A stretch of DNA of 64,000 bases from Sediminibacterium sp. (GTDB taxonomy: Bacteria > Bacteroidota > Bacteroidia > Chitinophagales > Chitinophagaceae): assembly GCF_030695065.1 (NCBI RefSeq), contig NZ_JAUYTR010000009.1, positions 248,001 through 312,000 on the forward strand. The letters are read 5' to 3'. Below are positions 8,511-15,543 of the stretch, in pieces. Both the position numbers and the translations under genes were made by a program. The notes under the pieces are model-generated. The model saw nothing but the letters and a program-made list of their open reading frames with translations, did no database searches and was not told the DNA's origin. Position 1 is the stretch's first letter. Each line of letters begins with the position of its first letter.

Positions 8511-9596
8511 CTATGAATTCATAATCTTATTTTGATGGTTGATACTTTCCATATGTACCGCATCAAAATACTTAGTGATAAATTCTTGGCTAAGACCAAG
8601 CTGCCCTCCTTTTACAAAAGCACGCTCTAAAATAGCATTCCAACGATTGGTTTGCAAAATGGTAATATTGTTGTCCTTTTTATACTGTCCAATTTTATCG
8701 GCCACTTTCATTCGCTGTCCTAATAATTGCAAAAGCTCATCGTCTAACTGGTTAATTTGCGCACGCATTTTATCCATCTGAATATGTAACTCCTCGGAAA
8801 TGATGTCTTCTTTACGCCAAATCATGGTATCCATCATTGACCCTAAAACTTCAGGTGTAATTTGCTGTTTGGCATCACTCCATGCATTATCTGGATCAAT
8901 ATGACTTTCTATAATTAATCCATCAAAATCTAAGTCAATGGCTTTTTGTGCAACTTCCTGTAGAATGTCTCTTCTACCACAAATATGGGAAGGATCATTT
9001 ATCATAATCATTTCAGGAAACCTGCGCTTCATTTCTATAGCTAAGTGCCACATTGGAGCATTACGGTATTCGGTATTGCCATATGAACTAAACCCTCTAT
9101 GAATTAAACCAATATTTTTAATTCCTGCTTTTGCAACACGCTCAGCAGCCCCAATCCATAGTTCTAAATCTGGATTTATTGGGTTCTTAATCAAAACTGG
9201 AACATCCACTCCCTTTAAAGCATCTGCAACATCCTGAACGCTAAATGGATTCACCGTTGTTCTGGCGCCAATCCACAAAACGTCTACACCAAAATGTAAA
9301 GCATCTTCAACCTGCTTACCAGTTGCTACTTCTACTGCTACGGGTAACCCAGTTAACTCTTTCGCTTTTTGCAACCAAGGCAAGCCCTTTGTTCCAACCC
9401 CTTCAAAACTTCCAGGTCTGGTTCTGGGTTTCCAAATACCTGCTCGCAAAATATCTACTTTTCCTGTTGCGGCAAGCTGGCTAGCAGTTGCTAAAATTTG
9501 CTCTTCTGTTTCCGCACTGCAAGGTCCGGAAATAATAAGTGGTCTTTTTGCAAGCACCTTGTTAATACTAGCTGCTTGCTGTAAGGTCTGTTCCAT
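8511..9596 (-). CDS. Bifunctional DAHP synthase / chorismate mutase
   Basis: 361 residues. Residues 1-255 are a KDO8P/DAHP-synthase barrel: GPCSAETEEQ near residue 24, ILRAGIWKPRTRPGSF, WIGARTTVNPF, IHRGFSSYG and NDPSHICGRR. From about residue 265 an AroQ-type chorismate mutase follows (MDKMRAQINQLDDELLQLLGQR pattern: Arg, Lys and Asp in helix 1). This order, DAHP synthase first, is the Bacteroidota-type fusion; the mutase domain lets chorismate or prephenate control the first step allosterically. So this one gene supplies both the entry step and the chorismate-to-prephenate step, which explains why no separate mutase is present. Starts 26 bp after the helicase gene. Confidence 0.93.
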   Translation of the reverse strand: MEQTLQQAASINKVLAKRPLIISGPCSAETEEQILATASQLAATGKVDILRAGIWKPRTRPGSFEGVGTKGLPWLQKAKELTGLPVAVEVATGKQVEDALHFGVDVLWIGARTTVNPFSVQDVADALKGVDVPVLIKNPINPDLELWIGAAERVAKAGIKNIGLIHRGFSSYGNTEYRNAPMWHLAIEMKRRFPEMIMINDPSHICGRRDILQEVAQKAIDLDFDGLIIESHIDPDNAWSDAKQQITPEVLGSMMDTMIWRKEDIISEELHIQMDKMRAQINQLDDELLQLLGQRMKVADKIGQYKKDNNITILQTNRWNAILERAFVKGGQLGLSQEFITKYFDAVHMESINHQNKIMNS

Positions 9597-9622
9597 ATTC
9601 GATTGATTGCTTGTTACTAAAA

Positions 9623-11332
9623 TTATCGGCGTCCTCCTCCACTGTCTGCATCGTTCATACGAATGCTTCTTCCCTTGTATTTCTTACCATCCAAAGAACG
9701 AATCATTTGCTGTGCTGCTGTTTTCTCAATTTCAATCCAGCTATTCATGTCTTTCATATCAATACGTCCTAGCACTTCTTTCTTTAAATCGCTCATATCT
9801 AATACAAACTGTAAAAAGCTAGCTTTATAAAATCCGTCTTTGGTTCCTAAGTTTACAAATAACCTACTGTAACCACCACCTGATTTATATTCTTTGCGAC
9901 TATCACCACGACCAGCATCTCTTCCAGCGTCTCTTCCGCTTTCTCTTCGGCTTGATCTATTGTCTCCACGGTCATTAGGATCTCTCTTCGCACTTCTATC
10001 ACGCTCTCTAATATTTAAATCTTCAGAGTTTTCATAGTACTTCAAGAATCGATCAAATTCCATTGCAGCAACACGCTTCAATACGTCTTCTTTACTTACA
10101 TCGGCAAATTTTTCTGCCAACATTGGAACGTAGGTTTCGTAATCGCCATGACTAATATCTGCCGACAAAAGCTTGTCCATAAAAGAGAAAAATTGCTTTC
10201 TACAAACATCTTTTCCTGAAGGGATATCTAGTTTGCTAAAATGACAATTATTGATTCTTTCAATTTGCTTAAGCTTATAGGTTTCTTTGGCATGTACAAT
10301 TGATATACAAATTCCCTGATTCCCAGCTCTACCTGTACGTCCACTTCTATGTGTGTAGATTTCTACATCATCTGGTAGTTCAAAATTGATTACATGGGTA
10401 ATACCCTGTACATCAATACCTCTTGCAGCCACATCAGTTGCAATTAATAATTGGAGGCTTTTATCTCTAAACTGACCCATTACTTTATCACGTTGACCTT
10501 GTGTAAGATCTCCATGTAATGCATCAATATCATACCCTTCCCTAGTTAAACGCTCTGATATTTCTTGTGCATCCAATTTAGTCCTGGTAAAAATAATTCC
10601 ATAAATACCCGGGTTAAAATCGATAATTCGCTTTAATGTTTCATAACGATGATGCGCAGTGGTAACATAATATTGGTGATCAATACTTTTGTTTGAAGTA
10701 TTCACCTTTCCAACTGTTACTTCCTTGGGATCTTTCATGTAACGCTTGCTCACTTTTCTAATTTCAGGTGGCATGGTTGCACTAAATAACCAAGTACTAT
10801 TTCTCTGAGGGGTATTTTTTAAGATGAACTCAATATCATCTTGAAAACCCATGTTCAACATTTCATCTGCTTCATCTAATACAACATAACTGATTTGTTC
10901 TAAGTTGATTGCTTTACGCTCAATCAAATCAATTAGTCTACCCGGTGTAGCCACAACAATTTGTACTCCTCTTTTCAGATCACGGATCTGTAATCCGATG
11001 GAAGCTCCTCCATAAACTGCAACAACCGAAATGCCGGTCATATATTTCTTAAACAGCTCTATCTCTTTAACAATCTGCAAACACAATTCGCGTGTAGGAC
11101 AAACCACCAATGCCTGTGGATATTTTGCTGCTGCGTCTATAATGTGTAACAAGGGTAATCCAAATGCTGCTGTTTTTCCCGTGCCGGTTTGCGCCAAACC
11201 GATAAAATCAGTCGTTCCGCTCAATAAGACCGGTATCGCCTGTTCCTGAATTGCTGTTGGGTTCACATACCCCAACTCTGTGGTTGCTTGAATTAAACGT
11301 TCGTCAATTCCCAACCCTTCAAATGTAATCAT
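9623..11332 (-). CDS. DEAD-box RNA helicase with DbpA-type RNA-binding C-terminus
   Basis: 569 residues. All core motifs are present: the Q motif region VNPTAIQEQAIP, AQTGTGKTAAF (Walker A), PTRELCLQI, DEADEMLNMGF, SAT, and HRSGRTGRAG. After the core comes a linker rich in Arg, Asp and Gly (about 425-475), then a small RRM-like domain of the CsdA/DbpA group (LFVNLGTKDGFYK onward). Likely roles are ribosome assembly or RNA unwinding in the cold. It sits in the middle of the aromatic cluster, 51 bp after tyrA, and has its own TACCTTTG box, so it may be transcribed both alone and from the operon. Confidence 0.92.
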   Translation of the reverse strand: MITFEGLGIDERLIQATTELGYVNPTAIQEQAIPVLLSGTTDFIGLAQTGTGKTAAFGLPLLHIIDAAAKYPQALVVCPTRELCLQIVKEIELFKKYMTGISVVAVYGGASIGLQIRDLKRGVQIVVATPGRLIDLIERKAINLEQISYVVLDEADEMLNMGFQDDIEFILKNTPQRNSTWLFSATMPPEIRKVSKRYMKDPKEVTVGKVNTSNKSIDHQYYVTTAHHRYETLKRIIDFNPGIYGIIFTRTKLDAQEISERLTREGYDIDALHGDLTQGQRDKVMGQFRDKSLQLLIATDVAARGIDVQGITHVINFELPDDVEIYTHRSGRTGRAGNQGICISIVHAKETYKLKQIERINNCHFSKLDIPSGKDVCRKQFFSFMDKLLSADISHGDYETYVPMLAEKFADVSKEDVLKRVAAMEFDRFLKYYENSEDLNIRERDRSAKRDPNDRGDNRSSRRESGRDAGRDAGRGDSRKEYKSGGGYSRLFVNLGTKDGFYKASFLQFVLDMSDLKKEVLGRIDMKDMNSWIEIEKTAAQQMIRSLDGKKYKGRSIRMNDADSGGGRR

Positions 11333-11349
11333 GTATTCTAAAATTTGTG

Positions 11350-11357
11350 CAAAGGTA
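11350..11357 (-). promoter_or_regulatory. Candidate -7 box for the helicase gene
   Basis: On the - strand this reads TACCTTTG, a full match to the Bacteroidota TAnnTTTG element, 17 bp before the helicase ATG. I see no TTG at the right distance, so it may be weak. Confidence 0.45.
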
Positions 11358-11383
11358 CTCTATATAGCCTTCTTTGCGGTGTT

Positions 11384-12223
11384 TTACTTAAGTATTCTCC
11401 TTATTCCATTGGCATTTTCAATCAATTCTTGCAAATATTCGTAGTTCTCTTTTTCTAAACAGGACTTAAATTTTCTTAATTGACTTATATGTTCATTTAA
11501 TACATCTAAGATATTTTCTCTGTTTTGCATAAAAATGGGAACCCACATAGCAGCATTACTCTTAGCAAGTCTTACTGTGCTTTCAAAACCACCACTTGCT
11601 AGTTCAAAAATGGCATCTTCTTCCCGCTCTTTCTCTAAAACGGTATTGGCCAATGCAAAAGATGTGATATGTGATATATGACTAATATAAGCCACATGCA
11701 TGTCATGCGCAGTTGATTCCATATAAATTATATGCATTTCGAGAATTGCATATAATTTTTCAACCAGTACTAAAGCATCTGCATCAGAATCCGTTTTATC
11801 GCATATAACGGTGGCTTTTTTGCTGAATGCTCCTTTAACAGCCGCAGAAGGGCCACTATTCTCAGTTCCCCACATAGGGTGGGTTGCAACAAATCTTCCT
11901 CGTTTAGGATGATTTTGTACCGCTTCCACAATTTTTGATTTGGTAGAACCAACGTCAAATACCACCTGATTGCTAACTTTATCTAAGATTAATGGCAATA
12001 ATTGTTCAGCCGCGTTAATAGGAGTTGCAATAATGATTAAAGAAGATTTTTGGATTGCATCTTCTAATGGCAAACATTCTTGCACCAATCCCAATTCAAT
12101 TGCCTTGGAGGCATGCGCAGAATCATTTTCTACCCCAATTACATGGGTTGCTATTCCCTTTTCTTGTAATGCTATAGAAAGTGACCCCCCTATTAAACCT
12201 ATTCCTACTACTGTAATAACCAT
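11384..12223 (-). CDS. tyrA: Prephenate dehydrogenase
   Basis: About 279 residues. The Rossmann signature VVGIGLIGGSLSIAL follows directly after the chosen ATG at 12223. A longer frame reaches 12295 but would add 24 basic residues that overlap the aminotransferase gene and precede the NAD-binding strand, so I reject it. THPMWGTENSGPSAA contains the catalytic His region, and YISHISHITSFALAN matches the second domain. It oxidatively decarboxylates prephenate to 4-hydroxyphenylpyruvate for tyrosine. No ACT domain is seen. The 10-bp gap after the aminotransferase fits one operon. Confidence 0.92.
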   Translation of the reverse strand: MVITVVGIGLIGGSLSIALQEKGIATHVIGVENDSAHASKAIELGLVQECLPLEDAIQKSSLIIIATPINAAEQLLPLILDKVSNQVVFDVGSTKSKIVEAVQNHPKRGRFVATHPMWGTENSGPSAAVKGAFSKKATVICDKTDSDADALVLVEKLYAILEMHIIYMESTAHDMHVAYISHISHITSFALANTVLEKEREEDAIFELASGGFESTVRLAKSNAAMWVPIFMQNRENILDVLNEHISQLRKFKSCLEKENYEYLQELIENANGIRRILK

Positions 12224-12233
12224 ACTCGTTTTT

Positions 12234-13400
12234 TTAATTCGCCTTTTGTGCTTGTATTCTTTGTATTGCTTTCTCAAATTTGGTGATGCTTCCACATAAA
12301 CTTACTCGTATAAATTGGTTACCAGCCGAACCAAAAATTCCACCAGGAGTAATAAATACATTGCTATTGTATAAAACTTGGTCGCTTAATTCATATCCGT
12401 CTTTTAAGCCCTCAGGAATTTTAGCCCATACAAACATTCCTACTTGATTGGTGCTGTACTTGCAATGAAGTGTATCAAGTAATTCAAAAACTTTTTCTCT
12501 ACGCTTCGCATACACTTCATTCACCGAATTATACCACTCATTTCCCAAATTCAAAGCAGCTGCAGCCGCATGCTGAACAGGCAAAAACATTCCACTATCC
12601 ATATTGCTTTTGAAAGTAAGTACTTCATTAATCCTTTCTTCTGCACCGCATAACATCCCTATTCTCCACCCTGCCATATTATGGCTCTTGCTTAATGAAT
12701 TTAATTCTATAGCAGTATCCATTGCACCTGCTACACTTAACAAACTCATAGGTGCATCATTTAAAATAAAGCTATACGGATTATCATGACATATTAAAAT
12801 TTGATATTGCTTACCAAAAGCAATCAACTTTTCAAATAGTTCAAGACTTGGTTTTTTACCAGTGGGCATTTGCGGGTAATTCACCCACATCAATTTGACT
12901 TTACTTAAATCACTTGCCTCCAATGCCGCAAAATTGGGCTCCCAATTACTTTCTTCTGTTAACTCAAAATAGATAGGTGTACCACCGGCCAATTTTACTG
13001 CGCTGGTATAAGTTGGATATCCAGGATTAGGAATCAACACTTGATCACCCTCATTTAAATAAGTCATGCAGATATGCATAATGCCCTCTTTACTTCCTAA
13101 TAAAGGCAAAATTTCAGTATCAGGGTTTAAGCCAACATGGTATTGGGTTTGATACCAATTAGCTATGGCATTTCTTAAAGCTGGAACTCCTTTATAGGAT
13201 TGATAGGCATGCGAATTTTCCAAACCAGAATGCTCTTGCAATACTTTAATAACAGAAGGATGTGGAGGAAGATCAGGACTACCAATTCCTAAATTGATGA
13301 TGTCTTTCCCTGCTTTATTCAGCTGTTCAATCTCTCTGAGCTTTTGGGAAAAATAGTATTCCCCAATCCCTTCTAATCTTTTTGATTTAGCTATTTCCAT
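12234..13400 (-). CDS. PLP aminotransferase, probably aromatic
   Basis: 388 residues, fold-type I. INLGIGSPDLPPHP, YPTYTSAV, VNYPQMPTG, DNPYSF and the PLP lysine motif SLSKSHNMAGWRIG are all visible. Sequence alone fits the broad group that includes LL-diaminopimelate, alanine and aromatic aminotransferases. Placement between pheA (2-bp gap) and tyrA (10-bp gap) argues that it turns phenylpyruvate and 4-hydroxyphenylpyruvate into Phe and Tyr. A role in lysine synthesis cannot be excluded. Confidence 0.85.
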   Translation of the reverse strand: MEIAKSKRLEGIGEYYFSQKLREIEQLNKAGKDIINLGIGSPDLPPHPSVIKVLQEHSGLENSHAYQSYKGVPALRNAIANWYQTQYHVGLNPDTEILPLLGSKEGIMHICMTYLNEGDQVLIPNPGYPTYTSAVKLAGGTPIYFELTEESNWEPNFAALEASDLSKVKLMWVNYPQMPTGKKPSLELFEKLIAFGKQYQILICHDNPYSFILNDAPMSLLSVAGAMDTAIELNSLSKSHNMAGWRIGMLCGAEERINEVLTFKSNMDSGMFLPVQHAAAAALNLGNEWYNSVNEVYAKRREKVFELLDTLHCKYSTNQVGMFVWAKIPEGLKDGYELSDQVLYNSNVFITPGGIFGSAGNQFIRVSLCGSITKFEKAIQRIQAQKAN

Positions 13401-13402
13401 AA

Positions 13403-14287
13403 TTATCCTTTTACCAGTTTCCCTTTTTTATAAATTCCAAACAGTTTTACATTATTCGTTAGCGATTCAATTTTATTCATCATGCTATCAAACTGTTTTA
13501 ATTGATCAAACTCCATATCTGCATAAAACCCATACTTAAAATGACTACCCGGAATAGGCATACTTTGAAGCTTACTTAGATTAATGCCTGTTTTAGCCAC
13601 TTCTGTTAACACTTTTGCTAAAATTCCTTTAGAATGATTCGTTTGAAAATAAATAGAAGCTTTATTTGCTCCTACAATTGGCATAGCTTCTTTGGTTCTT
13701 TGTAATATTAAAAAGCGAGTAATATTATTTTTTTGCGTTTGAATATCGGGTGCTAAAATCTCTAAATCAAATAATTCAGCCGCCAGTTTACTTGCTATTG
13801 CGGCAATATGCTTACTCTTGTGCTGGTGAACGTATTTAGCACTTAAAGCTGTATCTTCTGTTTCTATTAATTTAAATGGATGCGATTCTAAAAAATCTAG
13901 ACATTGTAAAATGGCCATTGGATGGCTGTGCACTTCTTTAATATCCGACAAGCTCACACCTCTATTCACTAATAAATTTTGACTGATGGATAAATACACT
14001 TCACCCACTACTTTCAAATTTGCTTTCTGCAATAAATTATAGTTAGGCAAAATGCTCCCAGCAATTGAGTTTTCAATAGCCATTACTGCGCCTGCGGAAA
14101 CAGTAGAATCCAAAGTTTGCTTTATCAACTGCCTAAATGAAGCACAGGGTATTACTTTAACCTGTTTGCCAAAAAAATGTCTAGCTGCAACTTGATGAAA
14201 ACTTCCTTCATAGCCTTGAATACAAATACCCTCTGCCAATATTGGCAGTTGTTTTATTTGGTGTTTATTGGTTGTTATTTTTTTCAT
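13403..14287 (-). CDS. pheA: Prephenate dehydratase
   Basis: 294 residues. IQGYEGSFHQVAARHFFG opens the catalytic domain after a 23-residue lead, and NNITRFLIL carries the catalytic Thr-Arg-Phe. A C-terminal ACT domain follows (SIYFQTNHSKGILAKVL). The usual phenylalanine-binding ESRP motif is altered: the segment reads LSKLQSMPIPG, with Glu to Gln and Arg to Met. This could weaken feedback by Phe. Prephenate becomes phenylpyruvate. The ATG lies about 12 bp after the T run of an intrinsic terminator preceded by an aromatic-rich leader frame, so expression is probably controlled by attenuation. First structural gene of the aromatic operon. Confidence 0.93.
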   Translation of the reverse strand: MKKITTNKHQIKQLPILAEGICIQGYEGSFHQVAARHFFGKQVKVIPCASFRQLIKQTLDSTVSAGAVMAIENSIAGSILPNYNLLQKANLKVVGEVYLSISQNLLVNRGVSLSDIKEVHSHPMAILQCLDFLESHPFKLIETEDTALSAKYVHQHKSKHIAAIASKLAAELFDLEILAPDIQTQKNNITRFLILQRTKEAMPIVGANKASIYFQTNHSKGILAKVLTEVAKTGINLSKLQSMPIPGSHFKYGFYADMEFDQLKQFDSMMNKIESLTNNVKLFGIYKKGKLVKG

Positions 14288-14299
14288 TCATTAATGGAT

Positions 14300-14329
14300 A
14301 AAAAAAATCCCGGCAACTTGCCGGGATTT
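14300..14329 (-). terminator. Attenuator terminator in the pheA leader
   Basis: On the - strand the stem AAATCCCGGCA / TGCCGGGATTT (11 bp, 3-nt loop) is followed by eight T. It lies between the leader reading frame (stop at 14348) and the pheA ATG (14287), that is, inside the leader and not after a gene. The 5' arm CCCGGC can alternatively pair with GCCGGG at 14368-14373 within the leader frame, giving an antiterminator. Confidence 0.85.
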
Positions 14330-14347
14330 ATATGCGATTTAAAACTT

Positions 14348-14434
14348 TTAAGCTTTTGCAAACAATACCCGGCTCCTTTTCATAAAGAAGAAATAATAAA
14401 AAGAATAAAACCAGTTGTTAATTGCCGTTTGCAT
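14348..14434 (-). CDS. Leader peptide of the aromatic operon (28 aa)
   Basis: ATG at 14432-14434, TAA at 14348-14350, 28 residues. Residues 8-17 read WFYSFYYFFF: nine of ten are aromatic (one Trp, three Tyr, five Phe), which is far beyond chance in a coding frame placed directly before pheA. A ribosome waiting for charged tRNA-Trp, -Tyr or -Phe here would stall on top of the 5' part of the leader. GCAAAC at the start of the frame can pair with GTTTGC near its end (complement of 14358-14363), and the GCCGGG next to it can pair with the terminator arm. This gives the classical 1:2, 2:3, 3:4 layout. The peptide itself probably has no other role. Confidence 0.85.
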   Translation of the reverse strand: MQTAINNWFYSFYYFFFMKRSRVLFAKA

Positions 14435-14441
14435 GATATTT

Positions 14442-14468
14442 CAAATATAAGAATTGATTGGGAAGCAA
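14442..14468 (-). promoter_or_regulatory. Candidate promoter of the aromatic operon leader
   Basis: On the - strand, TTG at 14466-14468, a 16-bp spacer and TATATTTG at 14442-14449, a perfect TAnnTTTG box. The box ends only 7 bp before the leader ATG, so the leader transcript may begin at or next to its start codon. The spacer is slightly short for the phylum. Confidence 0.6.
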
Positions 14469-14524
14469 AAAATTAATTTGACAAATATTAAACTAAGGTT
14501 AGTTAGTTTTTATTCCCTTCTATT

Positions 14525-14560
14525 AAAAAAATAAGCCCCTCCGTGGAAACGGAGCGGCTT
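14525..14560 (-). terminator. Intrinsic terminator of the small lipoprotein gene
   Basis: Stem AAGCC-C-CTCCGT / ACGGAG-C-GGCTT with a GGAA loop, followed on the - strand by a T run. It ends transcription from the lipoprotein gene and shields the pheA leader promoter just downstream. Confidence 0.85.
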
Positions 14561-14652
14561 CTAACGATTGCTTGCCATATGAAATTTTTGAATCTGTTGT
14601 ACTTTCCGCAAGCTAGACTTCACCGGTTCTCTTCACCAACAGATGGTTTGAA

Positions 14653-14829
14653 TTACTTCTTAGTGGTATCAACAGCAGCAGCAGTTGTGTCAACCATTGC
14701 AGCAGTTGTGTCAACAGTTGCAGCAGCAGTGTCAACAGTTGTTGCAGTAGTGTCAGCAGCAGCTTCTTTGTTTTCTCCAGCGCAAGATGCGAATACGCCT
14801 AATGCTAAAACGAATAATAATTTTTTCAT
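14653..14829 (-). CDS. Tiny lipoprotein with VDTTAA-type repeats
   Basis: 58 residues, ATG at 14829. MKKLLFVLALGVFASC is a lipoprotein signal with the lipobox FASC, so Cys16 would be the lipidated residue. The mature part is only about 42 residues: an acidic AGENKEAAA head and then VDT(T)AA-like units repeated four to five times, ending in KK. The repeats are visible in the DNA too (GTTGACACAACTGCTGCA-like units). The low-complexity Thr/Ala/Asp tail is unlikely to fold and may be a surface spacer or glycosylation target. A strong terminator follows 92 bp later, supporting a real gene. It diverges from the sigma factor gene. Confidence 0.8.
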   Translation of the reverse strand: MKKLLFVLALGVFASCAGENKEAAADTTATTVDTAAATVDTTAAMVDTTAAAVDTTKK

Positions 14830-14883
14830 TTTTTTTCTTTTTTAGTTTGAATGATTACTGTTTAATACGCCAACGAGAAAAAG

Positions 14884-14938
14884 GTAACCCGTTGTTTCAA
14901 TTTTTTTTATAAAAATATTTAGGGCTATTTTGGGTTAC
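14884..14938. promoter_or_regulatory. Inverted pair GTAACCC / GGGTTAC between lipoprotein and sigma factor
   Basis: GTAACCC at 14884-14890 and GGGTTAC at 14932-14938 form a perfect 7-bp inverted pair. Each copy points toward one of the two divergent genes and is followed by AT-rich DNA. They could be -35-like elements read by the adjacent sigma factor, or an operator. No experimental basis. Confidence 0.35.
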
Positions 14939-14972
14939 TTTTAAGCCTATAACTGTATTAAAGGAACAGATA

Positions 14973-15539
14973 GTGAAAGGAGATACGAACGAACAAGCAT
15001 TATTGAAGGGGCTGGCTCACAATGATTCAAAAGCTGTAGAAATCATATATAAAGATAATTTTAATATGATTCAAGCTTTTATATTGAATAACAATGGGAG
15101 CTATGACGAAGCCAGAGACATTTTTCAGGAAGCGATGATAGCTTTATATGAAAAGTCTCAAACGGACTCATTTGTGCTGACTTGTCAAATTAAAACATAT
15201 CTGTATTCTGTTTGCCGAAGGCTTTGGCTAAAAAGACTTCAACAAATGGGAAGGTTTACAGGATCGGTTGATGGGTTTGAGGAAACTGTAGCAGTTGAAG
15301 AAGATTTGGAAACCCATGAGAAAAGGAATGCGGAGTTTGTTATAATGGATAGGGCTTTGAATAGTTTGGGTGAACCTTGCAAAAGTTTACTTCAAGGTTA
15401 TTACCTAAAAAAAATGGACATGAATGCATTAGCGGCTGAATTTGGATACACCAATGCAGACAATGCAAAAAACCAGAAGTACAAGTGTTTAATGCGACTA
15501 AAGAAATTATTCTTTTCGCAATATAATATTGGAGAGTAA
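14973..15539 (+). CDS. RNA polymerase sigma-70 family (ECF-like) sigma factor
   Basis: 188 residues from a GTG start (no in-frame ATG upstream near). Region 2 is seen in MIQAFILNNNGSYDEARDIFQEAMIALYEK and the following YLYSVCRRLWLKRL; region 4 is less typical: LLQGYYLKKMDMNALAAEFGYTNADNAKNQKYKC, a helix-turn-helix with an extended tail. Size fits extracytoplasmic-function sigma factors. It is followed within 5 bp by a membrane protein whose N-terminus looks like an anti-sigma domain, so the two are probably a regulator pair. The divergent lipoprotein is a candidate target. Confidence 0.85.
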   Translation: MKGDTNEQALLKGLAHNDSKAVEIIYKDNFNMIQAFILNNNGSYDEARDIFQEAMIALYEKSQTDSFVLTCQIKTYLYSVCRRLWLKRLQQMGRFTGSVDGFEETVAVEEDLETHEKRNAEFVIMDRALNSLGEPCKSLLQGYYLKKMDMNALAAEFGYTNADNAKNQKYKCLMRLKKLFFSQYNIGE

Positions 15540-15543
15540 GTAT

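Noticed and set aside
12224..12295. 24 extra N-terminal codons for tyrA
   Set aside because: They would overlap the aminotransferase gene and put a basic tail before the NAD-binding strand that normally starts the protein.
14177..14476. A 99-codon + strand frame across the pheA start
   Set aside because: It runs antisense through the attenuator and leader peptide; no family resemblance and the opposite strand explains the region fully.
14543..14845. A 100-codon + strand frame rich in Val, Ser, Thr and Ala
   Set aside because: It is the antisense image of the repeat-rich lipoprotein gene on the - strand, which has a proper lipobox and terminator.
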